Source: Kingdonia uniflora (Eukaryota > Streptophyta > Magnoliopsida > Ranunculales > Circaeasteraceae). Taken from it: a DNA stretch of 64,000 nt. Positions 33,703 through 43,749 of this stretch are shown here, in pieces. The stretch lies in NCBI GenBank assembly GCA_014058105.1, contig JACGCM010000012.1, forward strand, positions 806,001 through 870,000, given 5' to 3'. Each line of letters begins with the position of its first letter. Within the stretch, counting starts at the first letter, position 1. The position numbers were made by a program, and so were the translations under genes. The notes under the pieces are model-generated. The model made no database searches. It was not told the DNA's origin and was given only the letters and a program-made list of their open reading frames with translations.

Positions 33703-35207
33703 ATGTCATCCTCAAGCTCCCAATCTAATACTCAAAACCACTTTCAATCTTCCAATACGAACCAACAAGGGAACGTATTTTCGACGTAATTCAGCGCATA
33801 TGATTCGTCACAAATGCCTAACCTTTCCCAATATCGTGATCACCATGTTCGACAACTATTCCCTCCACACGATAATCAATTTCAATCTCAAACCCAATGA
33901 TATTACCTTCATTACCAAAACTAAAGGATATTACCCTCAATTTGATCCTCGTACTCTCGACCGGGAAATCCATATTTTTCATCTCACTCTGATGGAAGTT
34001 CGAGTACCATGCCGATGAGAGGTACATGGGGTTTAAATGATTTAAACCTCAATACATCACCGGTTGCATTTCTGGTCATCTCTTTGATTTTTAATCCGGT
34101 TCTCACGAGAAGTAATACGCGTGGAAAGGCGAAGCCTAAAAGAAAGACGACACCGACACCTATTGTAGTTGAGGTTGAGGATGACACAAGAACTCTAAAA
34201 ATTGGCGTCCGACGACTTCGTGAATCTTGCATGCGCTTGGTCAAAAGTATTTCAAACCTCGCTACCATGAACAGCCAAAAAGCCGCTATATTTTAGTTCA
34301 AGGTGAGTGACCAATTCAACTCATTCTATAATGACCAATCGATGTGGCAATCATACAACGGTGTCAATTACGCGTATAAGGTACAACTCAATAATGATTG
34401 TTCAATTTTTAGAGGTATCATTCAAGACCTCGAAAGCCAATATTTTACCGGCATTGGAACGGGCGACTTCGTAAGTATTTTTTTTCTTCTCATTTTATTA
34501 ATTTTGTTAGGTAAATTATACTCATTAGAATTTGAAACTTGATTTCTAGGAACGTATGGCATACGAGACATTCAATAAAATACAAAAAAGCCATTTACAT
34601 TTGAGGAGGCTTACAAAGTTTTGGAGCATTGCCCAAAATGGTCACAAATTAAGATCATTGGGCAACCCGGCCGTAACGTTGCTAGGAAATCAAATTTTAA
34701 CGATAGCCTGAGTTCTTCTGAACCGATCCCTCTATATCTTCTTCCAGCACTCCAAATGTCATAATTCTGGATGATTCTATCGACATAGATGCACCACTAT
34801 ATGCTTGTGGGGATGTGCGATCGGACGACCAATAAAAATATAAGGCAAAAGAAGCGGCAAAGTCAAGTATAGGTTTTTGGGGGAAGAAGATGTTTGAGAC
34901 GATGACAAATATGATGACGACATGGAATGTGAGAGACGAGTAGAAGAAAGAGGAAAATGAAGCTAAATCTAGAGTACCAGAGGAATAAAAGTTGGCTAGA
35001 GAGTTAGAGATTCAAAGAAGGCGTAAAGCGGAGCTAACTAAAAATAAAGCCATCGAAGAAGTACATTTGGTTAAGGTGATGACAACGGACAGAACTAACC
35101 TACTAGCGGCACAAAGGCATTGGATGAAGAAGCAAATTAAATTTTATTCAAAGAAGTTGAAGGAACAGTATCCAAGTGATGATGACGTCTCTAGTGATGA
35201 AGATTGA
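33703..35207 (+). pseudogene. Harbinger ORF1 partner protein (Myb/NAM-associated type)
   Basis: ATG at 33703 gives MSSSSSQSNTQNHFQSSNTN; stops follow at codon 29 and later. After frameshifts come KVLEHCPKWSQIKIIGQ (about 34615-34665), YKAKEAAKSSIGFWGKK (about 34840-34890), and a charged helical end LARELEIQRRRKAELTKNKA to SDDDVSSDED. A central PKW segment, a K.AK linker and a charged C-terminus are the pattern of the plant PIF ORF1/NAM-associated family, whose protein helps the transposase bind or enter the nucleus. An intron with GTAAGT at 34471 and TTCTAG ending at 34549 is visible. Confidence 0.65.
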
Positions 35208-35371
35208 TGTAATCCTTAACGTTAATAGTAGTTATTAAGTTCTATGTCATTTCATTATTTGAATAAAATTGTTATCAATCGTAAATATTATTTCGCAAAA
35301 CATACTTCAATCAAGTAGAGAAAATATATTACAACTTCAACATAAAACTACAAACTTCGAAACAAAATACA

Positions 35372-36636
35372 TTATTCCGCCCCTTTATTATTCCACAAAT
35401 GCGCGACAAGTTCATTTCGTTATTGGAAATGAGCACCTTCATTTCTAATTTCATGAATCTTCTCGATGTACTGTGCCATAGTTCGCGTGTCTTGAATTTA
35501 ACATCTCCTTCTAAGTATCCACAGTTTTTTTTAACTCAAGATCAATATCCACTTCTCGGATGTAAGTATAACGTTCATCTTCGACGATCATGTTGTGCAT
35601 GATTATACATACGTACATAACATTTGCTAGATCAATAGGCTTCCAAAATTGCGCACCGTGTGCCAATATTTTGAATCTAGCTTGTAATACCCCAAAAATA
35701 CGCTCTACATCTTTCCAGCATGCTTCTTGCATATTTGCAAAATATCTTTCGGCATCGTTAGACGAATTTCTTATGGTTTTAACAATTGTTTGCAATTTTG
35801 GATAGACTCTATCCGCTAAATTATACTGTATTGTGTGTAGGACCGTGCCTATATTATAATTGTATAGTGGCGTAACTCCATTAGACAAGTTGTTGAAAAG
35901 TCACCCTTAATGCAAGACATTCACGTCGTTGTTAGAACCGGGTACCCCAAATAATGCGTACCATATCCAAAGATCTTACAATGCAACCGCTTCTAAAATC
36001 ATTGTCGATATTTTCTTATATCCGGTGTAGTGTCCTGCCCACCCAGTAGGGCAATTCTTTTATTTCCAATGCATATAATCTAAACTACCTAACATCCCTG
36101 GGAAGCCTCGCAATCCATTCACTTCTAGCAAGTGTAATGCATCGTTTTTATCGGGAGATCTAAGCTATTGAGCTTTGAATAGTATTATAATTGTTTTATA
36201 AAATTCTTTCAAACTCAAATTACCCGTAGACTCTCCAATCTGAACGTATTCGTTTTGGGCGTCTGCACTCGTACCGTAACATAACATGCATAGTGCACAC
36301 ATTATCTTTTGGTGTGGCGATAAGCCCATCATCTTAGCGGTATTTTCTCTTTGAATAAAATAGGGGTTCACAAAAATAACTTGATCATGAATACGTTGAT
36401 ACACACCTTCGCTCATACGGAATCGACGACGAAATATGATACTTTTGAAGAGTGGGTTGGTACCAAAATAATCCCGATTAAGGCTAAACTCATCCAATTT
36501 ATGATCACGGCCTTTTCGCTTATAAATCCTTCCTATTTTACTGCCCCCCGCCTCCATGATGATGTCTCATCTTGCTCTTTTTCTTCTGCTTCTCCCATCT
36601 CCATGAGAACCTTGTTATACTCATACATTATCATAA
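35372..36636 (-). pseudogene. PIF/Harbinger DDE transposase
   Basis: The likely start at 36636 (MIMYEYNKVLMEMG) is followed by a frameshift. Then come RDYFGTNPLFKSIIFRRRFR, VYQRIHDQVIFVNPYF, QKIMCALCMLCYGTSADAQN, a stop, RGFPGMLGSLDYMHWK (first Asp), ALFGVPGSNNDVNVLH (second Asp) and DVERIFGVLQARFKI (Glu). The C-terminal LVAHLWNNKGAE ends at 35372 after another shift. Motif order and spacing match plant PIF transposases. All three acidic catalytic positions can still be read, but stops and at least two frameshifts break the frame. Confidence 0.9.
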
Positions 36637-36807
36637 TTTGATGTCAGAAGAGCTCTCCGCTTCTGGACGATGATGACAAGGATGAGAGTGATGGGTTAAA
36701 CATGATTGGGCGAAATTGGTAACAAGAGAATATAGTAGAGTTTAAAAGATTAAGAGAATAAAGTTGAGTATAGAAGAGTAAGAGAATAGAGTGTACAAGA
36801 TGAATGG

Positions 36808-36815
36808 TTTTTATA
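36808..36815 (-). promoter_or_regulatory. TATA box of Harbinger transposase
   Basis: TATAAAAA on the minus strand in ATCTATAAAAACCATTCATC, matching ATCTATAAAGGTCATTCATC at ORF1. Confidence 0.65.
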
Positions 36816-36824
36816 GATAAAAAT

Positions 36825-36960
36825 ACTAGCCGTTGAGCTTCTTGTCAAACAAGTTTGGCCAACAAACTAGTTGTTGAGCTGCTTGCTAAATAAGTTTACC
36901 AAAAAATATAGCCGTTAAGCTTCTTGTTGAACAAGTATGCCCAAAACTATAGGCCTTCTG
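36825..36960 (-). promoter_or_regulatory. Three promoter iterons upstream of Harbinger transposase
   Basis: On the minus strand, CTTGTT(C/T)(A/G)ACAAGAAGCT then (C/T)AACGGCTA is repeated about three times at 42-50-bp spacing. Same unit as 33365-33605. Confidence 0.7.
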
Positions 36961-37011
36961 ATCACCAAAAAAATACCAAGTATGGAGAGGAGAAGAATAA
37001 AATTTTCTTAC

Positions 37012-37045
37012 AGGCTCTAGCCGTGCAGTTTAGAACTGCACAGTA
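37012..37045 (-). repeat. Right subterminal repeat of Harbinger element
   Basis: On the minus strand GTGCAGTTCTAAACTGCAC then GGCTAGAGCCTG, the inverted counterpart of 31054-31082. Confidence 0.65.
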
Positions 37046-37363
37046 TGAACTAGTCGTTAGCCTACTTTGAGCCACAACCGTTCACGTGTCTCCATCATTA
37101 GCGTACAATATACGCGCAGGTCTAAAGTATGGAGTATAGGAGCCACTTAAAGCTTGACAAGTGTCATTATTCAATTGGGTTAAGGGATGTGCACAGTTCT
37201 GAAGTACGGGGAATCAATCCATTAAAAATCTACTCAGAGGGTGGTGAGACCACCCTCAAGGTAGGTTTGGGGTGGCCAAATCAACCAATTCACCTAGCTG
37301 CTATGGGTGGATTCAACCAAAAGCAAGGTGAAGGATGCAATCCACCTTGCCACATCATCCTTG

Positions 37364-37378
37364 CTGCTGCAGATGCTC
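37364..37378 (-). repeat. Right terminal inverted repeat of Harbinger element
   Basis: CTGCTGCAGATGCTC followed by TTA. On the minus strand it reads GAGCATCTGCAGCAG. Confidence 0.85.
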
Positions 37379-37392
37379 TTAGAGATTTGCAG

Positions 37393-37439
37393 GTCTTGGA
37401 GATCTTCTATTTGGGAAAGTTAACTTTTGGAAGGGACAA
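37393..37439 (+). pseudogene. Possible further exon fragment of the kinase gene
   Basis: After an acceptor-like TTTGCAG the frame reads VLEIFYLGKLTFGRD, similar to the VLLEI..G...F.R segment after the DFG region of receptor kinases. It lies between the Harbinger right end and the next solo LTR. Removing the Harbinger element would place it about 0.2 kb after exon 4. Short, so only suggestive. Confidence 0.3.
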
Positions 37440-37977
37440 TGTAAGGGCTTTAATTCCAGGTGTGGGGAATTGACCATACACCTGCTAGTCTTGAAGTGTG
37501 AAAAGCTAAACTATTAAGTCAACTATTCCGTGAAGTCCTATAAAGAGGATTATCCTTGACCTCGTGGAAGGATTTTTGAAAGTAGAGTTATTTATATATG
37601 ATGAGTGTTACAAGTTTAGTGAGTCTAAGGTCGAACGGTTAGCTATGCTCTTTAACCTCTTTTAGAAGGGGAAAATATGAACCCCTCTACAGTTCTCTAT
37701 CCCACCTATTTATAGAGCATAGGATGGCTGAGGTCACTGTATGATGAGCTTAATTACATCCTTAAGTAGCCGTTATCCACCCGTCTTCTATCAGAATAGT
37801 TGTCATCCATTATTTCGATACCAGGTCATCGGGTCGAAGTGACCCGGTCGAGGTGGGCGAGATTCTGGATGCCTGAGCTTCTATCCTTGTTACTCCTGAT
37901 ATCCTGGTACTTGGCTTCGAGATTGGTGTAGGCCTCAGGATCAATTGCAGCTCAAGATTATCGAGGAGGCTTCTACA
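37440..37977 (-). mobile_element. Solo LTR with 5-bp target duplication
   Basis: Begins TGTAAGGGC and ends CTTCTACA, flanked by GACAA at 37435-37439 and 37978-37982. 538 bp with no internal coding. On the minus strand a TATA box (CTCTATAAATAGG) lies near 37705. It shares the order TCAGCC, TATAAATAGG and the terminal word GCCT(C/A)CTCG with the solo LTR at 60631-61320. Confidence 0.8.
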
Positions 37978-37996
37978 GACAATATGCCAATATAGG

Positions 37997-38812
37997 TAGG
38001 GCTGCAACTTTTGTGCGAACTTTTAATTTTTTTTGATTTCCTATCCAATATTTATGATTTTGAAACCCTATTTTGCAATTCCGATTTCAGAAAATCCGAT
38101 TTCCAAATTTTTCCAAAAAAATCGGAATCGGATAACTGTGTGCAATTCTGAATTTTCTGATCTGATTATTCCAAAAACCATCTGATTCGATTATTCCGAA
38201 TACCCTCCGATCCAATTATTCCGAAAAATATTTTGAATATCCCTCTAATCTGATTTAATTCCAAATAATCTGAATTGAAACATAAAACATTAGACTTTAA
38301 GATTTTTAACCTATTGCCCTCTTCTTCTCTATTCTCCACTGTCTTTTACTCCCTCAACTCTTATGTTAAATCTCTACCGCCTCCACTCCCTCCACTCTTA
38401 AGTTAAATCTCCACTGGCTCCATTCTCCATTCTCCATTCTCCATTCTCCACTGCCTTAATTTTGATTCGCAGCAAAGAAGAAAAGTTAAATCTCATATCT
38501 GGCTTCAGTTCTCCTCTGGCTTCGATTTTAAATCTTTAATTCTTGGAGAAGTGAGAACTCTGTTATTATGGTTTGATTTGAAGAAGTGAGAACTCTGTTA
38601 TTCCAAAAAAATTTCCAAATTGATTCTGAAATTTATTCCAAAATAGTCGGAATTCCAAAATTTTGGATTTCTGAAATTTCCGATTTCGGATTCATTTTTA
38701 CAGTTCCAAACAAAATCGGATCGGATCGGAATATATTTTATAGTTCCGAAAAAAATCGGAAAAATTCTGACCCCCTTTATTTCCGATCCGATCCGATCCG
38801 AAAACAGGTCTA
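37997..38812 (+). mobile_element. Non-autonomous hAT-like DNA transposon
   Basis: Ends TAGGGCTGCAAC and GAAAACAGGTCTA (TAGACCTGTTTTC in inverse), flanked by a perfect 8-bp duplication AATATAGG (37989-37996 and 38813-38820). An 8-bp duplication with TAG..CTG termini points to hAT. Subterminal zones are packed with short CGGAT/ATCCG and TTCCGA words on both sides (38060-38230, 38620-38800). No transposase frame is present. Confidence 0.8.
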
Positions 38813-38820
38813 AATATAGG

Positions 38821-39470
38821 TGAAAGATGATTTATCTCGAAGATAATATAAGAAGTTTATTTATTGAATGCCTTTTACATTTGCCACCTTGTGAAAATAT
38901 CACATGTTACTGGGTACAACTTCACCATTGGACACTCCACATCACCTCTTTAAATTAGCCGAGTTGATTTTGTAGGTTTTGTCTGTACTCATTATGTACA
39001 AGTATTTCATAATACAATTCTACACCATCTTTATAGATTCGGTCAAGGTGTATGTTTATTATTTACTCTGTTATGTTTTTCAATCATTATTTAGTTTATT
39101 TTGGCCTCTTTGTCAATTCACGATGCACCATTTGTGTACAAGGTTTATTGGTTACTACTTTGAGGCTATTTCTGGAAAATGATTTTTATGAAATTGTACC
39201 TCGGATAAAAATGGTGTTCCAAGTCCCAAAACTATGTCAAGTATGCTTGTCTAGTATTACAGATGCAATATACTTTTACTGTGGATTTTTTATTTACAAT
39301 TTTAACGTTATATAAGTCATCAAAATTCAAATGTGTTTCCTGAAAAGTTTTATTTGTTCCATTTCGTGTTTGTGGAGTCTCGTGGTTGTCTCAGTCGATG
39401 GCACTGACAAAATGGAGATCACTGGACATAAGGTAAGTAGAACTCACTGATAAAGAAATTAGCTTTTATA
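38821..39470. other. No gene recognised
   Basis: AT-rich sequence between the hAT element and the copia remnant. The part after about 39350 may be LTR of the copia element. Confidence 0.4.
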
Positions 39471-39474
39471 TTTA

Positions 39475-39550
39475 TTGTCGTTCGAACGAGATTTCTTGTC
39501 GTTCGAATGAGATTTCTTGTCGTTCGAACGAGTTTTTTTTGTCATTCAAA
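39475..39550 (+). repeat. Short tandem motif with TTCGAA palindromes
   Basis: TTGTCGTTCGAACGAGATTTC and close variants recur four times in about 75 bp, directly before the gag remnant. Resembles the TTCGAA-rich part of the SIRE LTR at 22015-22200. Confidence 0.7.
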
Positions 39551-40808
39551 TAGTATGTAAAATTCTAAGATCTCTTCCTAAGAGTTTTAGATTCAGACGT
39601 GATGCTATAAAGGAAGCACATAATCTTAAAACCATGAAACCTGACACACTTGCTGGAAAATTACGTACGTTTGAAATTGAAATGGAAATGGAAAACCTTA
39701 AGAAGAATAATAGTGTGGCATTTAAGTCTTTCTCCAACTCTTCGTCTTCTCAGGGAACCAAATATGTTGACAACTACTGTGTCTTTGACAATGATGAGGA
39801 ACTTGACTTTGACTCTCAGATTGCTCTTATAAGCCAACAATTTAGAAAACTTTTGAAAAGAAGCAATTTGAGAAACAATGGCAAAATGTGAATTACAAGT
39901 CTCATCCTCATGACCGTGTTAAGTCTTATGACAAACAAACTAACTCAAGTACTCGTTCTCACAATGACTCTGATCAAGATCTTAATAAGGTTAAATGTTA
40001 TTGATGCCACAAGTATGGTCACTATGCTCACTGTTGTCCTACTAAGAGTTCTAATAGTAACCATAAGGCCATGAATATTAAAGTAACTTGGGATGATGAT
40101 AATGATGAATGTGATGATCATCCCCAAGAATATGAAAATGGTAACTATTGTGCATTTCCTAGTATAATAAACTCTAGTAGTAATTATTCTGACCCTTTTG
40201 AACTAGAAAACTTTACTAAAGATCAGAGTGATTATGAAAGTGATAATAGTGAAGAACCCAAGATTGAAGAATTGTATTCTCAACTTATTTCTCAACTTGA
40301 GAAACTTAAGAAACAGAAATATGCTCTTATTGTCAAACTTGATATGTGTGAAAAAGAAAAACATACTGTTGCGGGGAAATTAAAATTGACTAAAACTGAA
40401 CTTGAGAAGCTTAAACTTGACTTGACTTTCTCTAAGCAGAAACTTGAAGTTTTTCTCCATGGAGCAAAGAATATTAACAAAATGCTAAGTATGAGCAAAA
40501 ATGGTACTGACAAAAGGGGACTTGGATTTGATGAACACAATGCTAAGTTTACACCTCAAATTACCAAGTTTGTCAAAGCTACTCCAGTACCATCTTTGCC
40601 CAAACAAAATGTTACTAATGCTTCTCATAGGCTGACTAAACAACCTTTTGTCTTTCATGTATTTTATTGTAAGGCTTGTGGTCGTAAGGGTCATCTTGCT
40701 CCCTATTGTAGATATGTTCCTCAATTCTGTGGTAGGAATAATCTACAATTGGAAAGAGGGAAACCCCATCGATCATATGCCCAATCATTTGCTAACTCCT
40801 TTTTTTTC
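39551..40808 (+). pseudogene. SIRE-type copia gag, N-terminus missing
   Basis: Begins in mid-gag with KILRSLPKSFRFRRDAIKEA, HNLKTMKPDTLAGKLRTFEI, then a first zinc knuckle at 39996-40040 (CX2CX4HX4C, with a stop inside), a long coiled coil (KIEELYSQLISQLEKLKKQK onward) and a second knuckle CKACGRKGHLAPYC near 40670-40715. Two knuckles separated by a coiled coil is the layout of SIRE/Maximus gag. The N-terminal third and the normal leader are deleted, joining LTR-like sequence straight to gag. Confidence 0.8.
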
Positions 40809-40949
40809 TAAAAGTATTTTAATGGTTTCAAGAATATGACTCAAGCGACAAAAAAACGAAAGAAAGTGAGATCTGTTTGGGTTCAGAAGAATGACCTTCT
40901 ACCACAATTTTGGTCCAATGTTATAGTGATGGCTCTCAATACATTTAAT

Positions 40950-42604
40950 TATACGCAGTAGTATGTAGATAGTAGATGCTCTCGGTACATGACAGGGGAT
41001 GCTACACGTCTGAATAATGTCACAGATATTCAAGGAGGTGATGTTACTTTTAGAGGAGGAATGAGTATAAAGATTGTGGGGAAAGGTAGTGTAGAGGGAA
41101 TTGGGTACCCGACAGTCGATAATGTACTCTATGTCAAAGGACTCACTACAAATCTTCTGAGTGTGAGTCACTTATGTGATGCGGACAACACAATAACATT
41201 CAACAAGAAAACTTATCGTGTCTTTGATAATACCAGGAAATGCATTGTGACTGCTAATAGAACTTCGAACAACTGCTATGCTGTATCGCAAAATGAGATA
41301 TCATGTAAAGTTGCTAAGATAAGCGATGAGGAATTTTGGCACCAACGGTTAGGACATGTGAACTTCAACGATATGGCGAAGATTATATGTAAGGAAATAG
41401 TTTGAGGGGTTCTGAAACTAAGCAAGCAAACCGATGCAGCGTGTGGACCATGTCAAATTGGAAAGCAAACCAAGAGTGCGCACAAAAAGTCTACCAACAT
41501 TGCCACTACGCGAGTTCTGGAGTTAATTCATATAGACTTGATGGGTCCTATGAGAGTGTGTAGTTTGGGTGGAAAGAAGTATATTTTGGTTATGGTTGAT
41601 GATTTTTCACGATTCACCTGGATCGCACTTTTAAAGCAGAAGTCAAACACATTTGAAGAATTTTATGCTATAGCCCTGCGAATATAGAATGAGAAAGACT
41701 GTTCTATTGACAGAATTCGAAGTGATCGTGGAGGAGAGTTTAAGGACAATGATGTGATTGAGTACTGTAAAGCGAATGGGATTAAACATGAATTTTTAGC
41801 ACCAATCACACCACAACAAAACGGAGTAGCAGAACATTAGAGCTGAGTTCTATAGGAAATGAGGCGGGTATTACTTCATGGACAGAATGTTTCTAATCAC
41901 TTTTGGGGAGAAGCTATTCATACCTCGTGTCACATTATTGATAGATTTTATCTGCGTTATCTTATACTTAACACGCCGTATGAACTCTGGTTTGGAAAAA
42001 AGCCAAACGTGAAATACTTTCGTGTGTTTGGAAGTAAGTGTTATGTCACTTGTGATCGGGAGAACATTAGAAAATTTGATGCCCGAAGTGATGAAGGTAT
42101 TTTACTAGGATATGCCACAAACAATAGGGCTTATCGTGTTTTCAACTTGAAAACCAAAATGGTCATGAAGCCGATTAATGTGGTAGTTGATCACTCGACA
42201 GTTCTTAGACAAACAAATGATGGAGATAGCAATGTTCAAGAAGATTCCCGGCCAACCTCATCTATTGTGATACAAGATGTTCAAGAAGAACCTCACGCTG
42301 AAGCTCCTACAACATCTTCTAGGGAAATTTTAACACCAAATGCTACTGTCCGTACTAATCCTTCTCGGAATTATGGTACTCCTAGATACCTTGATGATTA
42401 TGAATATCCTACACTTTATGAGTCCGCTAGGTGTGTAGGGTATCATTGTTCTACATTATATGAGACAGTGGAGAGTGTGTGTTATGTGTCTATCAGGGAA
42501 CCAACCAACGTGAAAGATGCCTTATCTGATAAATATTAGATTAATGCCATGCAAGATGAGCTCATTGAATTCAAATGACAAGATGTGTGAGACTTAGTAT
42601 CACG
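40950..42604 (+). pseudogene. SIRE-type copia protease and integrase, cut at RT start
   Basis: Protease motif YVDSRCSRYMTGD near 40966 (expected DSG, here DSR), then pre-integrase HQRLGHVNFNDMAKI at about 41340 and CGPCQIGKQTKS, core IHIDLMGPM, IRSDRGGEFKDN and TPQQNGVAEH with the catalytic D, D and E region. Then come GSKCYVTCDRENIRKFDARS and the hinge to VKDALSDKY and a stop, AMQDELIEFK and LVSRP, the start of reverse transcriptase. It ends there, at about 42604, against the Tat-3 LTR. Stops replace tryptophans at several sites. Confidence 0.9.
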
Positions 42605-42761
42605 ACCGGATCTCCAACAACTCTTTTTGACCAAGTACAACGGCTTCTTTTAGCAGATCGAGAACTGTGGCCGCAGATATGGCATCTTCTCGATTGATGG
42701 AATGTCTTCGAGTAATGTCCGTTGGCTTCTTTTTCTCAAATCTGGGAAATATGCTATTACA
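42605..42761 (-). repeat. Truncated 3' LTR of Tat-3
   Basis: On the minus strand it starts TGTAATAGCATATTTCCCAG and follows the Tat-4 LTR for about 155 bp to GTTGGAGATC, then stops at the copia reading frame. About two thirds of the LTR is missing. Confidence 0.85.
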
Positions 42762-42777
42762 ATCGCCCCATTCTCGA
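42762..42777 (-). other. Polypurine tract of Tat-3
   Basis: TCGAGAATGGGGCGAT on the minus strand just before the LTR; Tat-4 has TCGAGAATAGGGCAAT. Confidence 0.6.
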
Positions 42778-42944
42778 CGTAAGTACTTGTGTCGAGAATA
42801 AATTAGATGCTTAAGAGGTTGTCAAATGTCGCATAAGTATCCATGCTACCATTTTTGAGGCTAAAGTCAAATGAATCTTGTCATGATTTTCCCGAGGAGC
42901 ATTTAATGTAGGACATTAATTTTTGTAACCGCTGTAATGGTGGG

Positions 42945-42954
42945 TTATAAATAG
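42945..42954 (+). promoter_or_regulatory. TATA box of the Tat-3 antisense gene
   Basis: TTATAAATAG in TGTAATGGTGGGTTATAAAT. The Tat-4 minus strand has the same TGTAATGGTGGGTTATAAAT at 60461-60480. Confidence 0.6.
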
Positions 42955-42989
42955 ATTGGGAAAGAAAGGGGTGATGTTCGGTGGTTGAA

Positions 42990-43375
42990 TGGTTTATAAG
43001 TTGTTATGGTGAAGATGTTACCCCAGGCGTAGCATAGTGAGTGGTCGGTACTTGCAGATGGTATTTGTGACGACTATACAGAGGTAAACCTTATTGTTAT
43101 ATCTCTGTTTGTTTTAAATCTTGAACCGGTGGTTATGATGGTTAGGAGAATTGAGAAAGGTATAGGTAGATAGCGTCAAAATGAAGTGTGTCCATTGGAG
43201 GCAGTGTTGTTTATTGTTGCTGAAGGTATTTGTGCTCATCAATTGTTTGAAGAAGTGGCCACTGCTCATATTGAAAATGATGATGCAAAGGCTGGTAGGG
43301 CGTTCTATGTATTTCGTCGACCCAAAGAGCTTCTTGTAATTTTCTGCTGCCATCTCTTTCCATAGTGCACATAGG
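42990..43375 (+). pseudogene. Tat-3 antisense small ORF remnant
   Basis: Reads EWSVLADGICDDYTEVNL, FVLNLEPVVMMVRRIEKGIG, then VCPLEAVLFIVAEGICAHQL, FEEVATAHIENDDAKAGRAF and YVFRRPKE, with stops and a shift between blocks. The first blocks match the Tat-4 minus-strand ORF at 60249-60431 (EWSELADGICDDYTVVNL). The last block loosely resembles ORF-b of Tat-1 and Tat-2, but homology is not certain. Function unknown. Confidence 0.5.
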
Positions 43376-43749
43376 TAGCTGGGTTTAAAAGATTCCTGAC
43401 TTGAGATTCATGGAGTTTCTTAGGATTTCGTTGCCCCTATCGCCGGAGGATATGCATGATTCTGGCAAAAATATGCTCAGAGCTTTGAGTTCTTTATGTC
43501 GAATGATAAAACATTCAATATAACTTGATGTAATGTAATCGAAGGATGTGATTTGTTGAATGTAGAATATAACAGAGTGTTTAATGAATAAACTTTGTTA
43601 TTTGATCTTATATTGCATTTGTATTTGGTGATCTCGAAGAAATAAAATTTATTAGCCGAATATGAGTAATCGACTTAGTGGGCAGTTTATTAGATTTTGC
43701 TGAATATATAAGAATTTTGAGGTTATGGTGTCGAGTTTAGTAGATCTTG

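Larger units (their letters stand above)
30790..37378 (+). mobile_element. PIF/Harbinger DNA transposon carrying a PMD gene
   Basis: The ends are GAGCATCCACAGCAG at the left and its near-inverse CTGCTGCAGATGCTC at the right (13 of 15 match). Both are flanked by the TTA duplication (30787-30789, 37379-37381) that PIF/Harbinger transposases generate. The 6589-bp body holds a PMD gene (31231-32403, +), a long foldback, the ORF1 partner (33703-35207, +) and the DDE transposase (35372-36636, minus). ORF1 and transposase are tail to tail. All three genes have stops or frameshifts, so the copy is not autonomous now. Confidence 0.9.
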
